Origin: Tritrichomonas musculus
Lineage: Eukaryota > Parabasalia > Tritrichomonadida > Tritrichomonadidae
DNA: 64,000 nt
Assembly: GCA_039105265.1 (NCBI GenBank)
Contig: JAPFFF010000003.1
Location: 5,518,001 to 5,582,000 of the forward strand
Direction of reading: 5' to 3'
Positions 7,040 to 16,571 of the stretch are shown piece after piece; position 1 is the first letter of the stretch, and each line of letters begins with the position of its first letter. The position numbers and the translations under genes are program-made. The notes under the pieces were generated by a model. It had not been told where the DNA came from. It made no database searches and was given only the letters and a program-made list of their open reading frames with translations.

Positions 7040-10000
7040 TCAAAAATCGTTTTCTTCTGATGATGAAGAATTATCATTATTTTGAGGTTTGGAAACTGCC
7101 TCATCTTTTTTCTCATCTTTATCTGCATCCGATGATTCGCTGATTATTTCAACGGAAATATTGTCATCATCACTTTGAGATTTATTCAAAGTATTTTTAT
7201 TTTCGCCTTTGTCTGATTCGTCAATAAAAATCTCAACGACATCTGAATCGCTTTCTACATTTTCTTGATCCTTATCGGCTTCCACTTTTTGAGGCTCATT
7301 GTCGGTTGGCTTTGGAAGATTTGGAGGAGATGTTGCTTTCAAAAGGGAATCAAGAGGTGAAAAACGTGGCTGATCTTTTTGATCATCATTTTTCACTTCA
7401 CTTTTTTCTTCTTTTGGCTGATTTTCAAGAAGAATTCCTGAAAGTGGCTTCTCTTTGATTTCTTTTTCTTCTTCTTGTTCTGGCCTTTCATCATCTTTCT
7501 TATTATTATTATTGTCATTTTCATCGAGAGAGGCATCATCACTATTGAATTCAACACTTGAATCTGACGCATGAGACTTTTGTTTCTCATTGCTTGGCTC
7601 AGACACACTCGCTTTAGTTGGCTGGCTTTCATTTTCTTTGTTTTCAGATTTGTCGGCATCATTTGGCTGCTCTTTCTTCTCTTCTTTCTTCATTTCATTG
7701 TCTGAACCGGAAGTTGTGAATTCAATTGATGATGACGATTTGTCATCAATTTTAATTGGCTCAATCTTTTCTTCATCCGGCTTCTTGGCTTCCTTATCAG
7801 ACGAATCTGAAACCTTTTCGCTCTTTTCGCTCTTTTCGCTTTCCTTCACATCTTTTGAACCAGATTCATTTGCTGCAGGCTTCTTTGCAATCAATGGAGC
7901 AAGGTTTCGCAAATTAAGCCTTATTGGAATTTTTGGCTTAGCTTCTTCTTCTTTATCTACAGGTTTAGCTTCTTCTTCTTTATTATCATTTGTTTTATTT
8001 TCTTCTTCTTTATCTACAGGTTTGATTTCATCTTTATCTTTTGGCTTAATTTCTTCTTCTTTATCTTTTGGCTTAATTTCTTCTTCTTTATCTTTTGGAG
8101 GATCTTTTTCTTTATCAGATGAATCTGAAGGATAAAAATCATCAGATTTTTCTGTTTCAGCCTTTACTTCATGCTTGGCTTCGTTGCTTTCAACCTTATC
8201 AACAGGTTTGTTTTCTTCTTCTTTATCTTTTGGTTTGCTTTCTTCTTCTTTATCTTTTTCTTTATCAGATGAATCTGAAGCAAAGAAATCATCAGATTTT
8301 TCTGTTTCAGGCTTTACTTCATGTTTGGCTTCGTTGCTTTCAACTTTATCAACAGGCTTGTTTTCTTCTTCTTTATCTGAAGAAGAGACAGATTGAATTT
8401 CAATCACATCATCGTCAGATGACGGTTTTTTATCAACATTTGCATTGTTTTTATCGGCTCCTTTGTCAGAATCAGAAATATCAAGAACTTCAACTGATGC
8501 ATCAGATGATTTTTGATCATCGTCCTTTTTGTTCTCTGCTTCAACTTTATCTTTATCATTATCTCCTTTATTTGCAGGTTCTTCTTCTTTGCTTGGCGGT
8601 TCTTTCTCTTTATCCGAGTCAGCAACATCAGGGATATCATCAACCGATGAATCAGACAATTTTTTATCATTATCATTATTATTATTATTTGCTTCTTCTT
8701 TTGTTGTTTCAGGTTTTTCTTGATTGGCTGTGCTTCCATTTGCATCTGCTCCAATTAGTTTGTTTAATGGATTGTGAATCAAGCCTTGAAGATTTAATCG
8801 AAGTGGATTCTTTGGTTTTTCTATATTTTCTTCTTTATTTGCGGAAATTTTACTCTTTTCATCTTCATCTTCTTCTTCTTCAATGTTAATTGCTGTTTCA
8901 GCTTTCTTTTCAGCATTGGATTTGTTGTCCTGATCTTTTTCTTTATCAGAAACAGAATCAGCGAAAATTTCAACAACAGAAGAGTCTGATTTATGAGCTG
9001 CATCTTTGTTATTACTTTCTTCTTTCTTGTTGTCTTCTTCTTTATCTGAATCAGATACATTGAAAAGATCAACGGATGATGAATCGGATGATTTATTATC
9101 AACTTTCTTCTCTACTTTTCCTTCTTCTTTCTTAGTTTCATCTTTGTCTGATGCATTCACTGCTTCAACTTTTTGATTCTGAGAATCTTCCACTTTGTCT
9201 TTCTTTTCTTCTTCTTTAGGCTTGCTTGCAGCTTCTTCTTTTTCGGAATCAGAATCGTTGAAAAGACCTGCAGATGACAAATCAGACGATTTATTTTCTA
9301 TTTTCTTCTCTACTTTTTCCTCTTCTTTCTTAGTTTCATCAGCATCTTTAATAGAATCTTTCTCCTTTTCTTTTTCTTTCTCTGAGCCAGAGTCGGATTC
9401 TATGATTTCAATCACAGATGAATCAGATGATTTATGATCAGCCGCTTTATTCTTGGAATTTTCTTCTTTATCGTTTGCTTTGCTTGAATCGGAATCAGAC
9501 AAGTTGATTACGTCTATGTCTGATGAGTCTGAAGATTTAGATTCTTTGCTTTTCGCTTCTTCTTGAGTGACAGGCTTCTCTTTACCCTCTTCCTTTGGCT
9601 CTTGAACTTCGGCACTAATTGGCTCTGGCGTTGCCGAAGGAGCTGCAACCGTTGATGATTGATGCTCTTGTTCAGGCTTTTCTTCTTCTTTTGGAGATGG
9701 CTTATCAGCGGCATCATTTGACAACAACTTATTAACAGGCCTATTTATTAAATTCGAGAGATTTAATCGAAGTGGCATTTTCGGAGTCTCTCCTTCATCT
9801 TTCTTTGTTTCTTCATCTTTCTTAATCTCTTCATCTTTCTTCATCTCTTCATCTTTCTTTGTTTCTTCATCTTTCTTCATCTCTTCATCTTTCTTAATCT
9901 CTTCATCTTTCTTAATCTCTTCAGCTTTCTTTGTTTCTTCAGCTTTCTTTGTTTCTTCAGCTTTTGTATCTTCAACTGGCTTGCTATCTTCTTTATCTTT

Positions 10001-13000
10001 TTCTTTATCAGATTCTGATTCTGATAAATTGAGAACTTCAACATCAGAATCAGATGATTTATTAGCAGCACTCTTTGCTCCTTCTTCTTTTTTATCTTCT
10101 TTCTCTTTGTCTTTCTCTGAATCAGAATCAGACAAATTGAGAACTTCAACATCGGAACCAGATGATTTATTATCAGTAGTCTTTATTTCTTCTGCTTTCT
10201 TTGTTTCTTCTTCTTTTGTATCTTCAACTGGTTTGCTATTTTCTTTTTCTTTCTCTTTCTCTTTATCCGATTCTGATTCCGATAAATTGAAAATTTCAAC
10301 ATCAGAATCAGATGATTTATTAGCAGTACTCTTTGTTTCGTCTTTCTTTTCATCATCTTTCTTTGTTTCTTCTTCTTTTTTATCTTCAATTGTTTTGCTA
10401 TCTTCTTTCTCTTTGCCTTTCTCCGAATCAGATTCAGACAAATTGAGAACTTCAGCATCGGAACCAGATGATTTATTATCAATACTCTTTATTTCTTCAG
10501 CTTTCTTTACTTCATCTTTCTTTGCTTCATCATCTTTCTTTATTTCTTCATCTTTTTTAATTTCTTCATCTTTTTTAATTTCTTCGTCTTTCTTCGCTTC
10601 GTCTTTCTTTATTTCTTCATCTTTCTTTATTTCATCTTCGTTTTTAGAAATATTTTTATCTTTGCTCTTATCATCCTCTTTATCTGAGTCTGCAATAACT
10701 TCAACAAAAGATGAATCAGACGACTTTTTGTCATTCTTTACATCAACTTGTGGCTTGTTTTTATCTTCTTCTTTGTCTGAATCCGAAATATCAAGAACCT
10801 CAACATTTGAAGAATCTGATTTATTATCATCTTTTTTGTTTTCTGTTTCTTCTTTATCTTTACTTTCTTCTTTAGTCTCAATTTCCTTTGATTTATTCGA
10901 TTCTTTTTCTTTTTTGTTGTCTGAATCAGAATCTGATATGTTGAAGAATTCAACACTCGAAGAATCAGATTGTTTTTTATCTTCCTCTTTTACTTCATGA
11001 GACTCCAATTTATCTAGCTCTGCTGTAGATGATGCTTTCGGCTCTATTGCTGGTGTTATTTTGTCTGTTGTTTCTGTTTCTAGCTTATTTTCTTGTGATG
11101 GCATTGCAATATGATTTTCTTCATCTTTTTTATCTTTTTCGCTGTTTCCAATTAATCTATTAATTGGCCTATTAATTAAATTCGAGAGATTTAATCGAAG
11201 AGGCATTTTCGGAGTCTCTCCCTCATCTTTCTTAATCTCTTCGTCTTTCTTAATCTCTTCATCTTTCTTAATCTCTTCATCTTTCTTTCTTTCTTCTTCT
11301 TTTGTATCTTCAACTGGCTTGCTATCTTCTTTTCCTTTTTCTTTCTCTTTATCAGATTCAGATTCTGATAAATTAAGAACTTCAACATCAGATTCAGATG
11401 ATTTATTAGTAATACTCTTTGTTCCTTCTTCTTTCTTTTCATCATCTTTCTTTGCTTCTTCTTCTTTCTTATCATCAGTTGGTTTTTTATCTTCTTTTTC
11501 TTTGTCTTTCTCTGAATCAGTTTCAGACAAATCGAGAATTTCAACGTCAGACGATTTATTATCCTTTGGCTCATCATTTTTATTTGCCTCTTCTTGTCCT
11601 TTACTTTTATCTTTTTCTTTCTCTGAATCTGAATCAGATAATTTAAGAACTTCAACGTCAGCAGAATCTGACGATTTATTATCCTCATTTTTGATTTTTG
11701 TTTCTTCTTCTTTCTTCGATTCATCCTCTTTCTTTTCTTCTTTCTCTTTTTCTTTGTCTGAATCTGATTCTGATAATTTAAGGATATCTACATCACCAGA
11801 ATCAGATGGCTTGTGATCAACGTCTTTAACTTTATCTTTTTCTTCTTCTTGCGTTTTGTTTTGTACCTTTTCTTTCTCTGAATCTGAATCAGATATATTA
11901 AGAACTTCGACATCAGCAGAATCTGAAGACTTATTGCTAATATCATCTTTCTTTACCTGATCTTCTTCCTTCTTTTGTTCTTCCTTCTTTTCAGCATTTT
12001 CTTTCTCCTTTTCTGATTCTGAATCAGATAATTTGAGAACTTCGACGTCAGCAGAATCAGAAGATTTATGCTCTTCATTTTGTGTTTTCTCTTCTTCTTT
12101 ATTTTCAAGAGATTTTTCCTCATTCTCTTTCTTTCCCAAAAGTGAATTAATTGGATTATTTATCAAATTCTGTAAATTCAATCTAACAGGCTTCTTTTCC
12201 TGCTCAGGCTCATCTTTTTGATCAGCTTTTTCAGAAGTGACTTTTGAATTCTTTTCATCATCAGAACTTGATGAAGATGATTCAGTAAGAATTTGAAGTT
12301 TGGATGAATCATCATTTTTGATTTTTACTTCATTATCAGAAGATTTTGATAGATCAACACTTTCATCTTTCTTTGAATCTGATTGTTTTTTAGCTTCTTC
12401 CTCGTTTGGCTTCTCGGCTTCACTTTCACTTTTATGCTTCTTGTTTGACAATGAAGATGATGGACGCGAAGAAGAAGCACTGGACTTAGTTTTAGTTTCT
12501 TCTTTTTCTGACTTCTTACTTCTTGAAGATGATTTTCTTGAAGAACTTGATTCATTTTTAATTTCATCTTCTGCTTTCTTCTTCGATCCACTTTCACTTG
12601 AATGCTTCGACTTAGATGAAGACCTGAACGATGAACTCGAGTCAATTTTAGCATTTTCATCTTTAATTGAAATTGATGATTTTTTGGTTTCTTCTTCCTT
12701 TGGTTTTTCTGCTCCACTCTCAGTTTTATGCTTCTTACTGGATAACGAAGATGAAGAACTTGATTTAGTTTTTGCTTCTTTTTCTTTCTTTGAATTCGAT
12801 ATTTCTTCTTTTTTCTTCTTTGAGTCGCTTTCGCTTGAATGCTTCGATTTGGGAGCTGAAGAAAACTTAAATGATGAGCTTGAATTAATTTTGGCATCTC
12901 TTTCTTTCGTTGATTTAGACTCGTTTTCATCTTTCGGTTTCTTTTTAGATGATGACGAATCAGATGAAAATCTGTGATTTTCTTTGGCATCATGTTCATG

Positions 13001-14833
13001 CTCATGTTCATTTTTATCTTTTTTAGATGATCTTGATGAAGAAGTATGCTTTTTATCTGATTCTTTTGACTCATTTGATTGTGATTTTTCTTTTTTGGGC
13101 TTAAATCTTGCAAATGATGAGGATGAAGAAAATACATCATCTTGCAAATCGTTATTATTTGGTTTCTTGGTTTCTTTATCAGAAAAATTATCAGATGAAG
13201 AATCAGTTTCAAGCTTGGCTTGAATCTTTCTTTTGCTTTTATCTGATTGAATTGAACTTGATCTCCTTTGCTTCGAAATAATGACTTTTTCGTTACTCTT
13301 TTCTTTGTTCTTCTTTATTACTTTGACGTCGTTTGTTTTATCATCAAGTTCTAAGCTCGAAGAAGATGATGATGATGAAAGATGAATTGTTCTTGTTTTC
13401 TTATTTTTCTTTTTATGAACTTTCTTTGGCGGTGGGGAAGAATAAGATGAATTTGATGATGATGATATAGTTGAACTTACAGACTTGCTCCTTCGATTTG
13501 GTTTTCTTATTAAATTGTCAGAGCTTTCATCTATTTTATTTAATGCCTTCTTATGATGATGCTTGCTTTTTTCTTTATCGCTTTGATTTTTAATTCGAAT
13601 TGGTTGTTTTTTATCTGAGGAACCATTTGTTTGAGATGAAAAAGATGGACGCGTAACAGATAAGCTCTGATCTGTTGCCCATTTAACTTTAATTTTGCTA
13701 CCTTCAAATTTCTTATTGTTTGTTTTATCGATTGCATTTTGTGCATCATCATGTTTTGAAAATGCAACCCGAGCAAAGTAAAGTTGTGGCTGAGTGTTAC
13801 GTTTTGGCAAAACCTCAACAGCGCGAATAGTTCCATATCTAGAATACATTTTGCGGAGCTCATTTTCAGATACCTTTCTTTTGAAAAGACCAATCGCAAC
13901 ACAGTGATTCTGTATTGTATCTTCAAAAGATTCATCACTTGCGTCGTTGTTATTATTATATTTGCTATAATTACTTGATTTAAAATTGTAATGCGGCGCT
14001 CTTTTAGCTGATATTTGCTGAACTTGCGATGCTAAGTACTCTTCATTAGCTTGTTTAGCAACTATAGTGTTATAGAAATTAGTTAAATTACGTTTTTGTG
14101 TTAATTTTTCAGCTAGAACTTGCTGTAAACCTCTTATATTATCTGCTGTTGCCGATGAACTTTGAAGAGATTCATTTGCGAGCTCTTTTTTCAAATCTTC
14201 ATACTGTCTTACTTTCTGCGTTAATATTTCTCTAAGTCTTTCGATTTTCTCTTCTTGCTTTCGATACTTTTCAGTTGATGTTGCTAATTTCACTCTTTCA
14301 ATTTGTCTATGAATTGAATCTATTTTGTCGGAATTTTCACGAGATTGTTCTCTCATTGCAAACAATTCCTTTCTGCCTTCATAAACATTTGTACTCATCT
14401 GGCTTAAGGAAACACGAGAAAATAAAATTTTATATTTTTCATATCTTTCTTGAAGTTGATCACTTTTTTGTTGAAGATGTACAAGCTTTTCTGACATTTC
14501 TCTTTGTTCAATAAATTGATCTGCTTTTGGAGAATTAGTAAAATGTTGAGCAAAGTATTTATCAACATCTTTTTGATTATTATATCTTTCTTCTGCTTCT
14601 TTAAACTGAATTCTTAATGGTTTTACATCATTTAAAAGCTCTTTAATATCATAAAGAAGTTGATTTCTTTGATATTTAAGATATTCTTGATCAGTATATT
14701 CTGAATCGTCGTATGATTTTTTATTTCGAGCAGATTGTGGTACTTCTAATTCTTTGTTTCGATTGGCACAAGATGGTGCACGATTTGGAATGCGTTTACT
14801 CGTCTTAGAGGAATGACGAGCAAAATCGCTCAT
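7040..14833 (-). CDS. Giant RRM protein with coiled-coil head and acidic multi-SIM-like tail
   Basis: 2597 residues, no stop or frame break. Residues 1-40 are basic; about 55-290 are coiled coil rich in Q/E/K. About 310-387 is one RNA recognition motif (V-A-I-G-L-F as RNP2, L-Y-F-A-R-V-A-F as RNP1, ending K-V-K-W-A). Residues 390-900 are Ser/Lys/Arg-rich, RS-like, with poly-Ser tracts. From about 880 to the end the chain is acidic, of Lys/Glu/Asp/Ser. It carries five copies of a 19-residue hydrophobic box (consensus P-L-R-L-N-L-x-N-L-I-x-x-P-I-N-x-L-I-G), each followed by several D-V-E-V-L-x-L-S-D-S-D-S-E-K-type motifs. The latter match SUMO-interacting motifs with phosphorylatable Ser and an acidic flank. 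RNA binding is a confident inference; a nuclear scaffold or speckle-type role is likely; SUMO binding is a hypothesis. I recognise no direct homologue of known name. Confidence 0.8.
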   Translation of the reverse strand: MSDFARHSSKTSKRIPNRAPSCANRNKELEVPQSARNKKSYDDSEYTDQEYLKYQRNQLLYDIKELLNDVKPLRIQFKEAEERYNNQKDVDKYFAQHFTNSPKADQFIEQREMSEKLVHLQQKSDQLQERYEKYKILFSRVSLSQMSTNVYEGRKELFAMREQSRENSDKIDSIHRQIERVKLATSTEKYRKQEEKIERLREILTQKVRQYEDLKKELANESLQSSSATADNIRGLQQVLAEKLTQKRNLTNFYNTIVAKQANEEYLASQVQQISAKRAPHYNFKSSNYSKYNNNNDASDESFEDTIQNHCVAIGLFKRKVSENELRKMYSRYGTIRAVEVLPKRNTQPQLYFARVAFSKHDDAQNAIDKTNNKKFEGSKIKVKWATDQSLSVTRPSFSSQTNGSSDKKQPIRIKNQSDKEKSKHHHKKALNKIDESSDNLIRKPNRRSKSVSSTISSSSNSSYSSPPPKKVHKKKNKKTRTIHLSSSSSSSSLELDDKTNDVKVIKKNKEKSNEKVIISKQRRSSSIQSDKSKRKIQAKLETDSSSDNFSDKETKKPNNNDLQDDVFSSSSSFARFKPKKEKSQSNESKESDKKHTSSSRSSKKDKNEHEHEHDAKENHRFSSDSSSSKKKPKDENESKSTKERDAKINSSSSFKFSSAPKSKHSSESDSKKKKEEISNSKKEKEAKTKSSSSSSLSSKKHKTESGAEKPKEEETKKSSISIKDENAKIDSSSSFRSSSKSKHSSESGSKKKAEDEIKNESSSSRKSSSRSKKSEKEETKTKSSASSSRPSSSLSNKKHKSESEAEKPNEEEAKKQSDSKKDESVDLSKSSDNEVKIKNDDSSKLQILTESSSSSSDDEKNSKVTSEKADQKDEPEQEKKPVRLNLQNLINNPINSLLGKKENEEKSLENKEEEKTQNEEHKSSDSADVEVLKLSDSESEKEKENAEKKEEQKKEEDQVKKDDISNKSSDSADVEVLNISDSDSEKEKVQNKTQEEEKDKVKDVDHKPSDSGDVDILKLSESDSDKEKEKEEKKEDESKKEEETKIKNEDNKSSDSADVEVLKLSDSDSEKEKDKSKGQEEANKNDEPKDNKSSDVEILDLSETDSEKDKEKEDKKPTDDKKEEEAKKDDEKKEEGTKSITNKSSESDVEVLNLSESESDKEKEKGKEDSKPVEDTKEEERKKDEEIKKDEEIKKDEEIKKDEGETPKMPLRLNLSNLINRPINRLIGNSEKDKKDEENHIAMPSQENKLETETTDKITPAIEPKASSTAELDKLESHEVKEEDKKQSDSSSVEFFNISDSDSDNKKEKESNKSKEIETKEESKDKEETENKKDDNKSDSSNVEVLDISDSDKEEDKNKPQVDVKNDKKSSDSSFVEVIADSDKEDDKSKDKNISKNEDEIKKDEEIKKDEAKKDEEIKKDEEIKKDEEIKKDDEAKKDEVKKAEEIKSIDNKSSGSDAEVLNLSESDSEKGKEKEDSKTIEDKKEEETKKDDEKKDETKSTANKSSDSDVEIFNLSESESDKEKEKEKENSKPVEDTKEEETKKAEEIKTTDNKSSGSDVEVLNLSDSDSEKDKEKEDKKEEGAKSAANKSSDSDVEVLNLSESESDKEKDKEDSKPVEDTKAEETKKAEETKKAEEIKKDEEIKKDEEMKKDEETKKDEEMKKDEEIKKDEETKKDEGETPKMPLRLNLSNLINRPVNKLLSNDAADKPSPKEEEKPEQEHQSSTVAAPSATPEPISAEVQEPKEEGKEKPVTQEEAKSKESKSSDSSDIDVINLSDSDSSKANDKEENSKNKAADHKSSDSSVIEIIESDSGSEKEKEKEKDSIKDADETKKEEEKVEKKIENKSSDLSSAGLFNDSDSEKEEAASKPKEEEKKDKVEDSQNQKVEAVNASDKDETKKEEGKVEKKVDNKSSDSSSVDLFNVSDSDKEEDNKKEESNNKDAAHKSDSSVVEIFADSVSDKEKDQDNKSNAEKKAETAINIEEEEDEDEKSKISANKEENIEKPKNPLRLNLQGLIHNPLNKLIGADANGSTANQEKPETTKEEANNNNNDNDKKLSDSSVDDIPDVADSDKEKEPPSKEEEPANKGDNDKDKVEAENKKDDDQKSSDASVEVLDISDSDKGADKNNANVDKKPSSDDDVIEIQSVSSSDKEEENKPVDKVESNEAKHEVKPETEKSDDFFASDSSDKEKDKEEESKPKDKEEENKPVDKVESNEAKHEVKAETEKSDDFYPSDSSDKEKDPPKDKEEEIKPKDKEEEIKPKDKDEIKPVDKEEENKTNDNKEEEAKPVDKEEEAKPKIPIRLNLRNLAPLIAKKPAANESGSKDVKESEKSEKSEKVSDSSDKEAKKPDEEKIEPIKIDDKSSSSIEFTTSGSDNEMKKEEKKEQPNDADKSENKENESQPTKASVSEPSNEKQKSHASDSSVEFNSDDASLDENDNNNNKKDDERPEQEEEKEIKEKPLSGILLENQPKEEKSEVKNDDQKDQPRFSPLDSLLKATSPPNLPKPTDNEPQKVEADKDQENVESDSDVVEIFIDESDKGENKNTLNKSQSDDDNISVEIISESSDADKDEKKDEAVSKPQNNDNSSSSEENDF
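7875..7927 (-). repeat. RLNL box copy 5 (divergent)
   Basis: K-I-P-I-R-L-N-L-R-N-L-A-P-L-I-A in the RRM protein. The first half is conserved and the second half (P-I-N-x-L-I-G) is lost. It opens the last module. Confidence 0.6.
8110..8395 (-). repeat. 150-bp tandem duplication inside the RRM gene
   Basis: Two near-identical 50-residue units containing K-P-V-D-K-V-E-S-N-E-A-K-H-E-V-K and K-S-D-D-F-(F/Y)-x-S-D-S-S-D-K-E-K-D. The shared word cagatttttctgtttcag starts at 8143 and 8293, giving a period of exactly 150 bp. Confidence 0.8.
8750..8806 (-). repeat. RLNL box copy 4
   Basis: P-L-R-L-N-L-Q-G-L-I-H-N-P-L-N-K-L-I-G in the RRM protein, all 19 positions fitting the consensus. Confidence 0.75.
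9721..9775 (-). repeat. RLNL box copy 3
   Basis: P-L-R-L-N-L-S-N-L-I-N-R-P-V-N-K-L-L in the RRM protein. It is preceded by a Lys-Lys-Asp-Glu-Glu block, as is copy 2, which suggests duplication of the whole junction. Confidence 0.75.
9796..9967 (-). repeat. 18-bp (K-K-D-E-E-x) minisatellite
   Basis: Tandem 18-bp units of the form tcttcatctttcttaatc encode repeated Lys-Lys-Asp-Glu-Glu-Ile/Met/Thr and Lys-Lys-Ala-Glu-Glu. Shorter blocks of the same unit recur at about 10500-10640 and 11221-11290 in the same gene. Confidence 0.8.
11147..11203 (-). repeat. RLNL box copy 2
   Basis: P-L-R-L-N-L-S-N-L-I-N-R-P-I-N-R-L-I-G in the RRM protein, the best match to consensus. It is preceded by D-E-G-E-T-P-K-M, identical to the residues before copy 3. 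Confidence 0.75.
12135..12190 (-). repeat. RLNL box copy 1
   Basis: P-V-R-L-N-L-Q-N-L-I-N-N-P-I-N-S-L-L-G in the RRM protein. It marks the junction between the Ser/Lys-rich middle and the first SIM-like array. Confidence 0.75.
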
Positions 14834-15698
14834 TGAGAAATTTCAAAACGTAAGCAAGCTTTTTCAAAGAAAAAATTTATTTACAAAATAAAAAACGAGC
14901 AAAAATTTTGAATAGATAAAAAAAAAGTAGGGTTTTATATAAAATTGCGGTTACCCTCAATTTTGAATGCCCCCTTGAAAATCAAATTCAATTTTTTCTG
15001 ATAAAAGTACCGATTTCGAGATCACGATCAATAAATAAAATCATTAAAATCGATATGCGCCATTATATTATATATCATCAAACATGATTAGTTTACTGAT
15101 TTATTTTGAGTCCTAGAAAGAATAGTTAGATTATTTTTACATATAATATATTTTTTTAAACTTTTGTTTTTGGTTTGAAATATGATAATAATATTGAAAT
15201 TGCGAATTTGTAAATGTTTTTGAGTGTCTAGCATGAAATTTTTAGTTTTCAACTTATCTTATTTGATATCTTTTACCATATAATCCAGTTCATTAAAATA
15301 GTAAAAGAAAAAAGATCTTCCTGATATTTGTTAAACTTAAGTATACATAAATTAGCACTAATAACTGAAATTTTAGATAATTTTTTGACATTAGAAAATT
15401 AGTAATTTCTAATAGAAAATGCAAATATGATTATATTTATTATCATGCCTAATGGTTTATACAATACATAACATTTGATTTGAAAGTTTTTGAATATAGA
15501 TAACTAATCAATAATTTGGAATAATTGAAAAATATTCATAATTAAATATAGATAATTAGTTTACAACTTTGATAAATAATATATTTATTAAATTAAAATC
15601 ATATAGATGATTTAAATGTTGAGATAAATAAAAAACAAAGATTAAAATATTGAATAGTTTACATATTATGTTTTCTGAGTTTAAAAACCTTAAAAAAA
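14834..15698. other. AT-rich spacer upstream of the RRM gene
   Basis: This holds the presumed promoter of the RRM gene at its left edge. No coding signal, RNA gene or clear repeat is seen before the transposon target duplication at 15699. Confidence 0.5.
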
Positions 15699-15707
15699 AG
15701 AAATACT
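15699..15707 (+). repeat. Left target-site duplication AGAAATACT
   Basis: 9 bp, identical to 16572-16580 on the other side of the element. The match continues for two more bases (AA), so the exact boundary is ambiguous by 2 bp. Confidence 0.65.
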
Positions 15708-16571
15708 AAGTATCACGCCAGAGGGATTTTTTTTTCCCCTAGGGGGAATTTTCACATCAAATGTCAACTTAAAAGAATTCGAACTTTATTTTAATAAAAA
15801 TCGTACACTTTCTATATTTATTGAAATAATCAAATCGAATATAAGCGATTTGTCAATGTTCATTCCAAAAATCAAATATTTCATTTCATCAAATATCAAA
15901 AGCCCAAGTTTTTATTGTTTTATTTAATAAATTATTTAAAGGATCATTTTAATTATCAAGTTGTTAAATTTATATTATACTTTTTTTGTAATATCCTTTT
16001 ATATCAGAATTTTTTTTGAAAATTTTAATAATCTATTATTATAAATGATAGATATACCGTTGCATTATGGAAGTATCAATCTCTTTTTGTGTAAAATAAT
16101 TCCCAAATTGATTAAAAATGCATCAAATTGATATTAACCAAAGAGAAAATAAAAACATCTTTTTAAAATATATTTGTTTTAATAATTCAAAGGCTATTTG
16201 GTTCCCCCTAAAAAAAAAAATTAAAAATAGGGGGAATAGGGGGAGGTCAAATTTTGTTAATATTTTTACGGTTTGCCAATTAAATTGACCTTTCCCCCTA
16301 AGGGGGATTAGGGGAAATAGGGGGAGGCCAATTCACGGATTTTTTGAGGTGAAAAATTAACCATTTAGATCATAAAGATATAATTTTTTCAAACAAAAAT
16401 TGTATTAATAATAAGAATCTTATTAAGAATTTTTAATAAAATTTCAATTATTTTTATGTATTTTTAAATCAAATTTTAATTCAAATTTTTCCCCCTATTT
16501 TTTTAGGGGAAATTAGGGGAAATTACAAAAAATCTTCCCCCTAGTAGAATTAGGGGAACCGCGTGATAGTT
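15708..16571. mobile_element. Non-autonomous DNA transposon, 864 bp, MULE-like
   Basis: The left end AAGTATCACGC (15708-15718) and right end GCGTGATAGTT (16561-16571) form 11-bp terminal inverted repeats with one mismatch. They are flanked by a perfect 9-bp direct repeat, AGAAATACT. A 9-bp target duplication is usual for Mutator-like (MULE) elements, and trichomonads carry many of these. There is no open frame of useful length inside, so it would depend on a transposase made elsewhere. The body is marked by runs of 4-6 C and G that stand out from the AT-rich surroundings. Intact ends and duplication suggest a fairly recent insertion. Confidence 0.6.
16199..16340. repeat. C-run/G-run inverted repeats inside the transposon
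   Basis: Two clusters of CCCCCTAA...AGGGGGA words, at about 16202-16250 and 16291-16330. The second reads CCCCCTAAGGGGGATTAGGG with two more G-runs after it. Related words occur near both ends (15736-15748 and 16490-16555). They can form GC-rich hairpins or G-G stacked structures in otherwise AT-rich DNA. Confidence 0.65.

Larger units (their letters stand above)
7118..12057 (-). repeat. Array of about 20-25 phospho-SIM-like motifs (protein-level repeat)
   Basis: Within the RRM gene, residues about 926-2572. Clear copies include A-D-V-E-V-L-K-L-S-D-S-E-S-E, S-D-V-E-V-L-N-L-S-E-S-E-S-D, S-D-I-D-V-I-N-L-S-D-S-D-S, A-S-V-E-V-L-D-I-S-D-S-D and S-D-V-V-E-I-F-I-D-E-S-D. Each has three or four branched hydrophobic residues alternating with one acidic residue, then Ser-Asp/Ser-Glu pairs and a Lys/Glu tail. 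A few copies are degenerate, for example S-S-A-G-L-F-N-D-S-D. The DNA shows the same period as repeated TTCAACATCAGA-like words. Confidence 0.75.

Noticed and set aside
9981-11000. 339-codon plus-strand frame, Ser/Phe/Leu-rich
   Set aside because: It is the antisense of the Lys/Glu/Asp/Ser repeats of the RRM gene; the composition is fully explained by the opposite strand.
15736-16555. CCCCTAA/TTAGGGG words, considered as an internal telomere tract
   Set aside because: They are irregular, in both orientations and separated by AT sequence; they lie inside an element with inverted ends and are not a head-to-tail TTAGGG array.
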